Shown here in pieces: positions 12,717-25,119 of a stretch of 64,000 nt of DNA. This stretch comes from Verpa conica. Taxonomy: Eukaryota; Ascomycota; Pezizomycetes; Pezizales; Morchellaceae. The position numbers and the translations under genes were made by a program. Where the stretch lies: assembly GCA_033030425.1 (NCBI GenBank), contig JAUFSD010000017.1, positions 62,001-126,000 on the forward strand, given 5' to 3'. The number at the start of each line of letters is the position of its first letter. Positions within the stretch are counted from its first letter, which is position 1. Under the pieces are notes generated by a model. The model had not been told where the DNA came from and did not search any database. It worked only from the letters and a program-made list of their open reading frames with translations.

Positions 12717-14012
12717 GATTGCGATTGGTGGTTGATGATTGGTAGTTCACTTCAGCTTCAAAAGTAGTAGGATTGAGATGAAGTGGCTACAGACGAGTGA
12801 TTGTGATGATCTGTGAGTTATGGAAGAACTGGGGGGGAAGGAAGGGGTTTATATGGGAAAGCTGTAGAAACTAGGGGATTCGAAGAATGAGCAGGCCCTA
12901 ACCCACAGAATGCTCCGGGGCCAAGATCGGATGACGTTTGCCCAAGACTGTCGCGCTGCCAATCAGACTGTATTGAGCCATAGATTCGTATGCTCTGTTG
13001 GCAATCAAGTTCAGTGGGGCAGTACACAGTCCGTATGTATCCATCTGGGAGGGCCGGAAACAGCCAATGCTTCTGAGTACTTTGACCACATGTACCAAGC
13101 GTCATCAGAAATGTTTAGATGACCCTAGATGTCTATTTAATTTAAAGAGCTTCACCGCCGGGCAGAAATATATAAACCCCTACTGCTGGAGAACCGAGAT
13201 CATTTACAGAAACCGGGGAGAGGGATGACAAATATCCAGAGAGACTGTACGACAGTCCAAGCAAGAGTAATGAACTATTTCGTCATCAACGCCCAAAACA
13301 GCTTGGTTACGATCGCGGTCCGGAGTATTGACGGAGTTGAATCGCACTTGGCGACTTGGCCTGGTACATGGTTGGGTCCTTCCCCCGCGTTTTAGGGATC
13401 GTCCCAGGGATGCGGCTGTACCTTGCTGCACTTAGGTGGGGTCGGATGGTATTCTGTCCTTATACACCCCTGTATTCCGTTGGCCGATTTGATGTAATTG
13501 TGACTTCAGCCCCAAGACAGGCCTCATTTATTCGTGGAGTAAGGAATTGACCATGCATTGGATGGGAAATTTCCTGGGCTCATATTGGTTGTTTTAGGGA
13601 TCTTGGTAATAAAGGAGTACGTGTACCTTGCATCTGAATTCTCCCTCACTTATTGTTTAGAGTAATTGTCAAGTATGCCCTACACATGGTATGAGGCCTT
13701 CTACTTCCGCCTGCATGTAATCAAGCGTACATTACTTACGCATCATGCTAGATACATGATATAGCGGAAATGGAACGAAGATTTATTGGTTATCTGCAGC
13801 CCTAGTCTGTATTCTTCGAGTTATTATTACTGAGCGACATTAAAAATAAATATCCCAGCTCCTAAACTCCACCTTACTAACATTCAATACGGGTATCATG
13901 TCCTGCAAGCTGTGATCAACCCGCAAGATAAAACAAAAGAAAAAAAGTGAGATTTCCAAAAAAAAAAATACCAACTTCCACATATATCCACCTGAACTCC
14001 TTGCTAAACTTC
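12717..14012. other. Intergenic, no gene recognised
   Basis: The first 800 bp are of normal composition and must include the FAS1 gene promoter; short opposing frames around 12818-13550 show no domain. The remainder to 14012 is AT-rich 3' flank of the HAM1-like gene, with poly-A near 13960-13968. Confidence 0.55.
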
Positions 14013-16308
14013 CTATAAAGTCATCATAGTAGCATGCACATCAAAGATATCATTCCTCCACCCACCCGTCGACTCCTCGTCCACAATCTCACCTGCTCTC
14101 TCCCCGGCATCTTCCCACAATCCAACCAAACTACCCGGTGTCCTTTTTCCTTCAAAAATGCCTTCTCCCTTTTGCGGCACCACACCCATGCGGACGTCCA
14201 CATCGGGGTTCTCTGCAGGCGTCAACCTAGTCATAACAGCACGGATGAATTTCCTCCAGTCGCTTGGTTCAGCAATCCTTGTTGCCCGTAGTCGCTCTCG
14301 AGCAAACAGTAATTCTCGGTTCGTAAACTGTAGAGCCTTTGTGATGTTTGCGGCGATCGCTTTCTCGAGTGCTTTTCGTATAATGCGACGTATAATTGGT
14401 TTGAATAACCATGCTGCAAACGAGAGATATGATTTACGTAGGGTGTATGATAACTTGTGGATTTTGACGCGTACGCGACGGAGGGTGACGATCTTATCGA
14501 TACGATCTTTTCCAAATTCAACTTCAAGGTGGATGTCCATACCTCTTGAATCCATCTGGAAGCCAAGCAAGCCAGACCCACTAAACTTTAAGAGTCCTTT
14601 ATGAAGGCGGTACCAGTACCCGACGTCATCTGCTCGTACTGTAATTCCTTCTATTTTGATAGTCGCAAAGGAATCAAGGCTTGCTGAGTTACGGTGGCGG
14701 CCTTTACGGATCTCAACATTGTTTTGCGCTTCAATGCGAAGGCGGTAAGGGAAGAATGAGGAGTCATTAATAGTGTCGCCCGGCTCTAGAATCAGATTTT
14801 CAAGCAGAAGGTCGATTTTTGGTGTAGAGATAGTAAGACGGGGGATTGGGATAAATTGAATCATCTTGATGGCGAGTGGGAGTAGTACGTAGAACATATC
14901 GGAGGTGAGATTTGGATTCATGACGTACTCCGAGGAAGTTGGGAATAGTAGCTTAAGGATCATGTATGATGTGGAAAGGATTTTAGATACTGCGGTATCG
15001 TGAATGATTGAGACATACACCTTGTGAACTTGCTCAAGTAGCGCATCGACGTCCCCTCTGGTGGTTCCTTCAGGGCCAACACCGCGTATTTTCTCTCGGA
15101 TCGCTGCCAATTTGTCGTCGGCAGATGAAACGAAATCAGGATCTGTCAGGAAAGCTTGGGTCGAGCTTATAATATCATCCATAACACTCTCTAGTTCAGC
15201 ATCCCTGTGGACATGGCCCATGACTCTGTCCCAACGCCTCGCAAGCTCATCCCACTCTTTTTTCTCTCCAAAAGAGCTCAAAAGACTTACGAAACTCTTG
15301 AAGGCCTTATCTAACTCTGGATTTGGCTCCAAGTCTTCTCCCAAAGCAGCTGCAGTATTACCGATGGCTCGAGAATATGTATACGCATACCGCTTGAGAA
15401 GTATCGCTAAGATCGATACAGATTCAGTGTAGTCTGTGTCTCTCCTCAGCCGGAGGATAGCCATCCTCATTCGCGTAAACAAAGCGTCTTTCCTTTCATC
15501 TTTGCCGAATTCTCTCTTTGCGCTGTCTATAGCTTCGCCAACGGTCTCTGCCACTCCCACTATGACAGCATCTGCCACATCTCGTACCGGAATTTCTATA
15601 ATTTCTTCCCTGGGGATATCGGAGGCGAATACCGGATCTTTTGAAGCCACCGCCGCCAATTCACTGCTATCCGGTGATATCGTCTCGGCAACATTCTGCG
15701 CGGCGGACGCAGATGCTAAAGTGGTATCGGCAAGGACTTGACGTGTGAGTATTGTTACATCCGATAGCAACTTGCGAAAATCCCCGTTTGCTAGTAGAAG
15801 ATCGAGGACAGTTTGTAGGGAGCTGTAGGCTATCTATAAGTTAGCAAAAAAAAAATAAGTACAAGAAACAAAAGGTATAGTAATTACCAGCTCTCGCATC
15901 AGCATTCGCTTTCGCATTTGCCGCCGTCACCACAAGGTCCTGTGCGTCCAACTCGACCCTCGCCTTTCCAACGCACCAAAGAAAATCCTGCAGCTGGTCC
16001 TCCCCGTTTTTGTCCTGCAGTAGCTCGATAAGCTCCGTAATAAATTTCCTTACATATCGCACAAACTTCCTTCCATCTGCAGTCAACTGAGTGTTTGTTG
16101 GATTCAGGACGTCTGCGGACAGAAGTATTCGCAGGTGTATGATGGTCTGTTCATTCGACGGGAAGTAGCCCTTTGAAAGCGCGCGTAGCATTTGGTAGGT
16201 GTGTAGCTTTGCACGGACCTTTCTTTGGAGAGTAGTAGTTTCATCATAGTGGGCAAGCAGGGGCTCGGTGTCTGGATGTTTTGGCTTTCGGGATCCCCAG
16301 AAAGGCAT
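14013..16308 (-). CDS. Fungal HAM1-like protein (DUF4449/HAM1_C)
   Basis: Two exons, 16308..15888 and 15829..14013, giving 745 aa. The intron 15887..15830 (58 bp) has donor GTAATT; the second of two closely spaced AGs is needed to keep frame, joining ...NADAR-A-A-YSSLQ. The start is the MPFWGSRKPK codon; an upstream in-frame ATG at 16410 has no supporting features. It is largely helical in the first 350 residues, and a beta-rich C-terminal part (about 330-560) contains 'LRIEAQNNVEIRKGRHRNSASLDSFA' type sequence resembling lipid-binding BPI/LBP-like folds described for this family. It is known as a large ascomycete/basidiomycete family of uncertain function. No signal peptide. A poly-T tract precedes the acceptor. 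Confidence 0.8.
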
Positions 16309-16708
16309 TGTGGGCGAAGTGGGTAGATGTGGATAGGCGGGTATGATGACTTGAGAGGAAGGTTTTAGTTTACGGGGGAATAGGGGATGTATATGAAGAG
16401 AATGTGTCAAGGGGAAGCAGGAAACGATGAATACTGAACGTCAGAGCCATTGGAGGATAATACTGGGCATATAGCAGAAAGTGGGAAGGAGGAGTTGGTT
16501 GGAAAGAGCAGGGGAGGTCTGACGTTGTTTGGAATGCCAAGGGGCGGTGATGTCATTGTGCCACACACCTTCTACATAGGATATCACTCGGAAAACGGCG
16601 ATAGTACATGAAATACTCGTATAGGAGATATGTAATCACAGTGCAGTAAATAATATATACAAGTATCAATAGGAGTAAAAGGAGAAACTGCAAACTTCTG
16701 CCTTCCCA
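16309..16708. other. Short intergenic spacer
   Basis: Lies between two minus-strand genes. It carries the upstream region of the HAM1-like gene and the 3' flank of the FMN-binding protein gene; no gene seen. Confidence 0.6.
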
Positions 16709-17475
16709 TCATTGCTGTACCCACTTTGCTTCCGTCTCACCGCCCTCCACAGTCCACTCCAGCTTCTTCTCGGCCGGTTTCTGGATGAGTGCTTCAACGA
16801 ATTCCGGAACCACAATCAAGATCCTGAAATCTTCTGATATCTCTTCAGAGTTCTGTATTCACCATGGATTGTCAGTAAGAATTTTTTGGGAACACAAAAG
16901 AAAATAGACAAGAACGGTAGCTCGTTACCCCAAAAGCCTCTCTCGACTTTGCATCCAATCCATCATATATCTTCCGTACCTCCTTCTCCCAGGTCCAATC
17001 ATCACTTTTCGTGAGATGCCTCTCCACCTCCTTCCTAGCGACAGCCTCAGCCTCACCACTAGCCCCAAATACAACCGCATGCCCACGAATGCGCCATTGG
17101 GTCCCAACAGACGGGAGCCAAAACACTGTCTCTACTTTATTCGAGTATGCCAAGTCCTGAAACTTTGTTTGTTTCGCGTGACTAGTGATGAAGAATACAT
17201 CCGAGCTCGCCGACGGATTACGCGATTCTTCCGATATTTGACTCTTCGACGAGTATCTAAGCCGGTTCATGGATTAATTAGTAGAGTGCGCATCAACGTT
17301 TCAATAGACCTTACTTTGTCTCGCCAAAGAATCCCTTTAGCGTCAACGTCCTAGCATGCGGCACAGACGCCTCTGCTACCGTCGCCAACTGAAAGAAGTT
17401 GACTGGCTGCTTAGAGAGATCCTCGCTGAGTAGGGACTTCCAGTCTGGGTTCGGTGGGAAGCGATATTCATCCAT
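16709..17475 (-). CDS. Pyridoxamine 5'-phosphate oxidase, Alr4036-family FMN-binding protein
   Basis: Three exons: 17475..17315, 17256..16929 and 16852..16709, giving 210 aa. Introns are 58 bp (GTAAGG/TAG, branch CTACTAAT) and 76 bp (GTAACG/CAG). The order of blocks is that of the Alr4036-type split-barrel flavoprotein family: FFQLATV...PHARTLTLKGF, then RNPSASSDVFFITSHAKQTK, then VFWLPSVGTQWRIRGHAVV, then a variable linker and a C-terminal strand pair. In this family the first two blocks contact FMN phosphate. Function in fungi is mostly uncharacterised; pyridoxal-phosphate salvage is only a family name here. Longer upstream starts (17538 or 17607) are open but add a non-conserved hydrophobic stretch, so MDEYRFPPNPDW was preferred. 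Confidence 0.85.
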
Positions 17476-18189
17476 TGTTGTGTTGAGGTTCAGGAAGGAC
17501 TGGAAAGCGAGAGGGAGCAAGGAGAGATAACTGCGCATATGGTAGAAAAGATATAGTAATAGTTTGATTATAATCGACCGAGAATCTGGGGGTTTTTCAT
17601 TAAACACTTCTACTCTTGGTCGGTCGGCCGATATATATAAGCTGTTTCCCTTGATCCATGTGGTATGCCGAGCAGCGTGATCTTTGTCGCGAAACAGGCC
17701 ATGTCAGGACATCATCCGATCAGCCCATGTTGGTTGCGCGTCTGATGCCAGCATTGGCTGAGGATGCGTATAATAGGTACTACCTCTTGACATTCGGTGT
17801 ATAATGGGCTCTTTATTCGAGTGACATGTACTTAGGTGGACCTCGCCTAAGTGCGCTGTGGTTTCGACTGGTTGCGTCAACCCTAACCCACCGCTGTACC
17901 CGATCACCATAGAAACCTAACCCTTGTATCGCCAGCGTCCCCTAAGAAAGCTAGAACTATATGAAGAGGATTCAAAAATAGAGCTTAGAAGCTAGGGGAA
18001 GGGGCAGTAGAAATGGAAGTATGAAAGTAGTCCTAGGCGTCAAGTTCTTGGCCCCCATGCAGGTATCTCAAACTTGATTAATGACTTCCCACGCCTAACA
18101 ACTGTCTAATTCAAGCATGGTGCGTGCGGTTTCAAATGTCGACAAACATTTTAGATTAATATTATGACGCTCTTGATAGGCCAAACCTT

Positions 18190-18245
18190 CTAGGAAAAGT
18201 AGGGAATTCTTTCATAGGATGACTAAACATTCCCTACTTTTTTAG
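18190..18245. repeat. Imperfect inverted repeat, 17-18 bp arms
   Basis: Left arm 18190..18207 and right arm 18229..18245 pair as CTAGGAAAAGTAGGGAAT against the complement of ATTCCCTACTTTTTTAG, with a 21-base loop. It lies in gene-free AT-rich DNA. Could be a remnant of a small element or chance. Confidence 0.5.
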
Positions 18246-20198
18246 GAGCGTTCCTTAAAATACTCATAGTATGATGATATATACCTAGTGATCTTTTCCT
18301 AAAATCATTCTTTAGCGGGATTTTTATGTCTTTATGATATCTTGTGATCTAAATGGCTATATGTATAGGGGAAGTAGTGCTATAGTTATATGATACTTTC
18401 TCTTTGGGGAAAAAGTAGCCTGTAGAATTTGTATATTTGGGCACGTTTAGGCATATTTGGGCATAGTTAGAAGCTTTCTAAGCTAAAATATATTTGGTCG
18501 TCATTTGAGGCCGTGCACACCATAGTAAGGAGAGGATAAACCGTGAACTGTGAACTATGGTTGGTGGTGAATCACGTAACACAAGCTTTTTTTCACTAGA
18601 GAAAGAGTGGTTGCTGAGTGGGTTTATGTTCACTTATTACATAGTTTTAAAGGTGAAAGGTGTGAAAGTTTAAGGACAATACGGTAAAAGAAAGTAGAGT
18701 TATACATAGTGATGGATACGAAAGGATTTTCTTAAACATAGCTGCTAAGGCAGGTTGAAAATTATTGAAATTATCTCTGTTTTCTCATTGGGGAGTAGTA
18801 TTTCTTATCTGCGGAGACAGTTTATTTATCGCAAAGAGCAGAATTTAATCAGCAAATACTTAGAAAGATCGAGGAGAGCCTCAGTCTATACAAAAACAGC
18901 ATAAGATCTTACTAATGGCAATATTAGTATGAATATGGCATTGTAACTTAGCAAGACAAAGTTTTATTACTTACTCATACCGCAACCCTCGAGAGCCTGG
19001 TAGTTATTTCTACAACGGGGTAGGGTCTTATGTGTCTCCTGTGAATTCTCTTTGGGCCCACGAGATACACCAGTGGAATGTATTCAGCGACTACAGAATG
19101 AACAACTCAGACAATTTTTTTTCGCCTCTTTTAGTGTTGTAAAATTTCCCATAGCGGATAACCCCGTGGGTATTTTCGCAAATTTTAAGTTGTATCACCC
19201 GAATATTGTATGTCTAAGGGCATATACTTGTCGTTATGACTACAGTTTATATGTTATCTGTAATAAAACAGGACTGCATTTTTGTGGACAGTAATCATTT
19301 CGTTAAACGAAAAGGATTCTTTCACTCTCCGGTGCTGCCGTAGTCTAGTGGTTCCCGGTCTAGTCTTGTCCTTGTTGTTTTATGATAGGCGGTGAAGGTA
19401 TAGTTATCGAAGTGTAACACAAGACTATCGAAGAATAGCACAGGTTAGTGAGGAGAGAAGAGGATGAATTTCATATTCCTACCCATAGTGGACATCGGCC
19501 ACTGCAATGAACTAGGTATTCTTGTGGTGAGGGTTTGGTGCATCGAGGAGTTTTGTCTCTTCAAAAAGACAGCGTACCTACTTGATAAGTAGTAAACTCT
19601 AGGTTAAGAGATGTCGGTGATGGTTGTTATAACTGGTGATTATGACACTGGTATAGGGAAGGCTAGAGAAGGCTGTGTGTATTTACCGGTATAAAAAACG
19701 CTGAGGTTGTGTTGTAGCGCGGAGTGATATCTCATGACTAAGAGATTAGAGAAGGTATTTTGAGTTGGAGCAACATATCTTCTTAGTCGATTTATACCCG
19801 TCAAGAAGAACTCTTACCTACTACTAGAAAGAATACAAACGTATATACCCAGAATATCACTTCAGCTGATAGTTTCTATGGACTTGGACCTATGGATACA
19901 TAAAGATCCCATGTACCCAATTAATTACAAGTCCGTCATAGTTCTTAAAGCCGCCCCAAATCTCGTATAATTAGAAGTCCTTACATAAAAACTACAGGCA
20001 TCTGCCTAGTATTTGACCTTGACAGCCTCTCAGGCCCTATCTATACAGAAAATGAGACTGTAACGAACCAAGTTATTTTATAAGGGCTATAATATAACCA
20101 AACTTCACATACTCACTATGAAAGCTGATAATGGTACTCCAGGGGCTAAATGCTTAATACCCATCACAAACCTGTCTATTAATAACTGGAAATATCTC

Positions 20199-20210
20199 AG
20201 GGTTAGGGTA
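20199..20210. repeat. Short telomere-like motif AGGGTTAGGGTA
   Basis: Two TTAGGG-type units, opposite in orientation to the other three exact copies, about 310 bp upstream of the WW-domain gene. Confidence 0.6.
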
Positions 20211-20519
20211 AATCTCCTCGTATTTCAAACATCACCTCTGCCCACGCTCTCTGGAGAAGTAATGTCATCATCGTCACCGCCATCATCATCACCATCACAA
20301 TCAACTTCATTAGAGGATAGCTATCATCTCCTATCCGATTCTTGATCGTCTCGGTTAGAAGCCTATATTCTAGCCCAGTGGAATACGTACCCAGTGGCTC
20401 CATCTTGGAGTCTTCACGCTCGCGGGTGCCTCATCCTGAAGTCACAGTAGTTTTTATCTGATTAACTACAGGAGTTTGACTGTACTATAATTTTCATTCC
20501 TTCCATCACTGAAGCTTCT

Positions 20520-21344
20520 ATGTCCTCAATTGGAAATACCCGTGATACGGCGGAGGTCTTTTCTCCCCCTCCTGGACCTCCTCCTCCGGAACTTCCACAC
20601 GGCTGGGCCGCCAAGTTTGATACACGATATCAGCGATTCTTCTACGTGAATCTTACAACAAAGGGATCTCAATGGGAGAAACCACTTGGAGCCATTGACG
20701 CTCCCGTTAGCGGTAGAGGTGAGAGTCTCATTTCTGTGTCACTACTGATACTATGGCTGACTTTATATAAACAACTAGCATCTGGCGAGGGTAATCAACC
20801 TCCACCCTATGCAGATAGCATCGACACTTCTATAGGAAGTTCCACCTCAGATCGTCGGGGCGAGAGCACAATTGGCGATGCTGGACCCAAACCACTCACA
20901 TCTGTTCTACCCGATAACCAAGTCTTCAATTCGCGGGAAATATCTCGAGACAATCAGTATCCTAATGGTATCGAAGAGCGGATATTATCCCCAAAACCTG
21001 ACCTAACCAGCAAAAGTAAATTTTATCAACAGCAGCAGTTGCTCCGACCTGATCGTTATGACCCTCAACAACTAGGCTATTATCAGCAACAGCCTCAGCC
21101 AGGGTATATCCAGAGCAACAACTCTAGGTATATCGAAGCACAGGAAAGACCACACCGGCCGGGGGTAGGTGCTGGGACGGCTGCAGCAGTAGGGGCTGGG
21201 GCTGGCTTGTTGAGTAGCTTGCTGCTTGAGGAGATACTTGAGAATGATGGTGATCGTAGTAGGGATGGGTTAGAGGATGGCGAGGACTTTTATGTTGGAT
21301 TGGATAGTGGAAGGGGAGATATTAGTGCAGATGGCGATGAATAG
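20520..21344 (+). CDS. WW-domain protein, Wwm1-like
   Basis: Two exons, 20520..20718 and 20779..21344, give 254 aa. The intron 20719..20778 (60 bp) has GTGAGA/TAG and branch GCTGAC; the region is also open without splicing, but removing it joins the protein cleanly (SGR-A-SGEGNQ). After a proline-rich lead (PPPGPPPPELP), a WW domain spans about residues 25-57, with Trp29, aromatic pair Phe41-Tyr42, Trp52 and Pro55. The wording 'FFYVNLTTKGSQWEKP' closely follows the WW domain of yeast Wwm1, a metacaspase-binding protein. The rest is low-complexity: Gln/Tyr/Pro-rich (about 165-205), a Gly/Ala hydrophobic stretch ([20 protein letters not shown]) and an acidic tail. WW domains bind proline-rich ligands; the partner is not evident. 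Confidence 0.82.
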   Translation: MSSIGNTRDTAEVFSPPPGPPPPELPHGWAAKFDTRYQRFFYVNLTTKGSQWEKPLGAIDAPVSGRGESLISVSLLILWLTLYKQLASGEGNQPPPYADSIDTSIGSSTSDRRGESTIGDAGPKPLTSVLPDNQVFNSREISRDNQYPNGIEERILSPKPDLTSKSKFYQQQQLLRPDRYDPQQLGYYQQQPQPGYIQSNNSRYIEAQERPHRPGVGAGTAAAVGAGAGLLSSLLLEEILENDGDRSRDGLEDGEDFYVGLDSGRGDISADGDE

Positions 21345-22439
21345 GTGTGTTCAAGCAGTAGCACTGAATAACTTTTGACTATAGTAGTTTGAAGGTTGGC
21401 TACTAAACTAGACCGCTTGGTAGCTATCCGCCTAAAAACTTAGTACTCTTAAAGTGGCTTGAATGCAATTTCAAGTTTGATCAAAAAGTCCTTAGTCTAG
21501 TATCTGCATTTAAGTTGGTGTTTAAGGATAATACTTTCCGTGGGCATCCTAGATTGTTCTTCAAGCCGCTATCCCACAAACCATTTCTTCTAGTTTAAAT
21601 TTTAGAAAGCCCTCAAACTCTTCCGCATCCTGCTGAAGATTTACAAATTCTGTTATTTGGGGTTTATGGGATAAAGCATTGCATAGAGCTCTCTAACTAT
21701 TGGGGGGGGGGGTTGGATATGATTCCCGTTGAGACTTGAATTTAAACAGTCAAGTCCCAGAGTAACTGACGATTGTAGTACTTACCTAGCGTGAGAGTTC
21801 ATGGAATACCGGAGGACTGATCGGGAACTTAAGCCAATCGCACGGAATATCACTCGGGGTTATTTGAAGGGACACTTCCTAAATGGGTACTGGCGATGAG
21901 AGGCGTCGAGGCGTCGAGGCGTCTTCGTGATACCTGCGGAGTGAAGAGCCACAGTTCATATCTAAGCATATAACTATATATATAGGATACATGTAATCAA
22001 GCAATATATCTACTCCAATTTATCCCTTAATAGTGATAGTGAACAGTCTCTCCTTCTTAATTCATTTTGTATATAAAGTCATCTGGTAATACTAATGCTC
22101 ACGTCGTAAAACAACCTTATGAAAACAATAGCCAAAATAGGACAAGCGCTGTTCGTAAGAATAAGCATATAAACCTCAACTAGGCAACAGCCACAGATCA
22201 TAAAAGTCGAGGCACAAAAACAGTAAAATAATAGAAATAGAGATAAACAAACAAAAAACAAACACCTATTCTGTTTGATTATCCTATTCCCCGAGACATT
22301 ACCCGCTCCGCCCTAATTCTCCACTCATAACCTGCGGGAGGTTCCAAGATCTTCTAAGTATGCAGTGTGCATAGCACTAAGGAGACAGCCACTATTGACG
22401 ATTCATGTAATCTATTCGACTCAGGCGATAAAGATATCA

Positions 22440-23150
22440 ACACCTATGTAAAAAGGAATTTCGATCCCTCCGCATGAGATTCTCTACTCAGATCAACAAT
22501 TATGAAGATTCCTACAGACGCAGTGAGGGATAGACCTCGCCGGCGCACCTTGACGTCACATTTATCTGAATTATAGTCGCCGAGGTGAAATTTTCGAGTC
22601 CTGACGAAGGTCAACTCAATTGAAAAGCTCCCTAGAACAAAAATTGGCGGCGGGGGGGGGGGACATGTTGAGCTGATTAAAAGGATCTTGTGCATAATAT
22701 CCTGAGTATCTTGGCGCAAGGCTTGATCTTTCTACCACTACTTTGTTTCCGTTCTTTGCCGTAGATTGATAGTGGCGTCCTGTTATAATGATGTTTAGAA
22801 TCTACACCGCGCCAATTCTCGGTCGATCAGGAGATTCAGCTTAGTTTCGTGTTCCTGCACTGCACTGCGCATGATAGTGTTATTATGACCTCTTAATTAC
22901 CTTTAGAGCTGATCTCCGCTATACTCTGACCAATCAGCAGCTTTAATGCCGCTTTCTTATCCGCAAAATTCTGCGAGTGATAGAAATATCCTATGGTATT
23001 CAGCTCAAAGTTCCAGATCCACCTCGATCAGCAGCTTCACCGTAACTTCGTGTCCTTTCTCTACTGCGTATGATAGTGGTGTCCTGCGATCTTCGGCTTT
23101 AGAATCCATCCTACTTGTGTTTCTGATCAATAACTCTGTATCTCGGGGAG
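22440..23150 (-). pseudogene. Degenerate ankyrin-repeat gene relic
   Basis: Read on the minus strand, the block from about 23150 down to 22750 shows at least four ankyrin-like units spaced roughly 92-105 bp (33 aa expected). The best is RRTPLSYAVEKGHEVTVKLL at about 23080-23025. A second reads LSLAEFCG-stop, then KLLIGQSIAEISSKGN. A third reads TLSCAVQ...HETKLNLLID. A fourth reads RTPLSIYGKERK. Stops and at least one frameshift separate them, so no protein can be made from this copy. On the plus strand each unit leaves the recurring string GATAG(TG). A further possible unit (GLSLTASVG..IVDL) lies at about 22465-22560. Ankyrin tails of this kind are common on fungal NLR-like proteins; whether this was one is unknown. 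Confidence 0.7.
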
Positions 23151-25119
23151 GCCGAGATGGGCCGAAAAAGCATGACACGGTACAAAAACCTCTGATACGA
23201 GCTATCGTTTGGAGTGCAAAAGCAAGTTGTATCTATGCGCAAATAAAATGTCGTATATTGATTTCCTTTATACATCGGCTACAAACCAGTGGATACTGTG
23301 TCAAGGGCCTTGTCTCAGTCAGTTGGTTCATGATGTAATCTGCGCGAAACTTTACCAAATAGAGCGACCGGCAACATTATTGTATAAACAATGGCTTGCA
23401 GGTAGGGCTCTATGGCAAGAATCTTCACCGAGAACCTAAAGGCCCAGTAGAAAAATTTAGAATAATGCCGCTATAGCAAGAACCTAAAACTAATGAGTAA
23501 TCCTTTACCTGTATTAGTAAGCTATCTTTGGCATAACGCCTGTATCTTGTGAGACTTTCTGGGGATGATTTCACCAATGGATTCCTGTTCTGACCCCGCG
23601 GAACCTGGTAATATGTGCGCGGAGTCATAAACGGCGGGGTACCAAGGGCATTAGAATGTTTTCCATGGCAACCAATTAACAAACTTAATCTGGTATGACA
23701 CAAAGAAAATTCGATATAACTTTATCAAGCGGACCAAGAGGTAACTACAACATTATAGTGCAAAAAATGCTGTACGGAGTATTCTATGATATACTTACTT
23801 ATGACTAGATACGTTCATCCACACCGAAATATCATTTTCCTTACACAACTTTACAAGTACATGCATGAGAGATAGAGGATCTTTCAGAAATCCTTTGTAG
23901 TAGTACTAGAACTTGTATTCGCCAACTCTGGTAGTATTTTTAGATACCTATGATGCGCGGCCCAGCCAGTAGCAAATACTTGAATGTTTATACCCCCCAA
24001 ATGATTAATGTTTGGTAGGAGTCTGACGTACTATATATTCCTCCAAGAAATGATAGAAAGCCCACATACGGCTAAACTTTCTGCACAACAGAAGTGATGG
24101 CATCTAGTAGATCCCAAAGTTCCGGCCTCTCCGGACTACTAGTAAGTGAGAGACGATCAGATAAGGCCTTGATTTCACAGAGCATCTATGGCTTTCGGCA
24201 CCACGGTTTCCGGTGGACATCCGTAAGAATCAGGGCCGGCATTTCGTTTACTCGGCTCCTCGAAATGCAGTAATTATTTGACACTAAACTAATCTCCTTA
24301 GGGCGTCGTTGGCTGTTTTTTGTATTTGATTACTAGACGCCAGTCTATTCGAAGGAAAAGGAGATTTATCGTAAAGGGGATGAATCTATGGTAAATTAAT
24401 TCTAGAGAAGGGTATAGTCCATATGTGGTGTTCTATATTGTTTTGAAAGAACAGGTGTCACCGTGGCTGATACCACTTAGCCTCTCACATAGCGTGTGAC
24501 ACAGCGTCTCGGAGATGTTCGATTTTATTGGCTACTTCTACTAAAAGCAGTGCTAAATCTAACTATAGGCTGGAAGAATAGTTGTTAATAATGCCGCAAA
24601 CTCTATAGGCATAGGAATTCTTGGGTGGGCTTAGAGCCTGTTATACTAAAGCTATTTAGTAGTGTAAGATACGATCACTATTCATTTTCCCTACCCTGAG
24701 TCAAGTATCTGTTTATTTGTAGAAATACCTAGAGTATCTCACCACGCTCTCCTAATACTTTAGTGTTTCGAGTAAAAGTCACCAGGAAATAACAATTATA
24801 AGGCCTTCGTAGGTGATATTTAGTATTAAATTCAGAATGATATTTTTGATCGCGAGGGTTAGAGTACTTGATACCTCTTCCGAGTTAACCCAGCTCATTT
24901 ATATACTCCTCTATCCGTTCTAGGTTTTAGCTAGTCTTTAAGTGTTTGATCGATGAGTGGCTATTATATCGCAATTTAGAAGGCATCTATGAGTCTCTGG
25001 GGGGTATTAGGCTTCTGGAGTTTTTTACTCCCATTTAGCTAGATTATACTTCTCTGATAGTGTAGCCTAAAGGATTAGATGCATTTTTAGCACAATAGCT
25101 TGTTCTTCCTAAGGGCGTG

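Larger units (their letters stand above)
17476..20519. other. 3 kb intergenic, mostly AT-rich, no gene
   Basis: After the promoter side of the FMN-binding gene (to about 17930) the sequence is AT-rich with many stops in all frames, as expected of decayed repeats. It contains a hairpin-forming inverted repeat (18190..18245), telomere-like motifs (near 17879, exact only for CCCTAACCC, and at 20199) and a degenerate ATC/CAT microsatellite at about 20264-20304. Confidence 0.6.

Noticed and set aside
12818..13122. Possible gene divergent from the FAS1 gene
   Set aside because: Short frames on both strands, no domain; better explained as promoter DNA.
19332..19400. tRNA-like string (GTAGTCTAGTGGTTCCCGG)
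   Set aside because: Resembles a tRNA D-arm/A-box, but no matching anticodon stem, T-arm (GGTTCGA) or acceptor stem follows at the right distance.
20118..20345. Small plus-strand frame upstream of the WW gene
   Set aside because: Ser/Pro content derives from a TCATCA-type microsatellite and there is no supporting start or domain.
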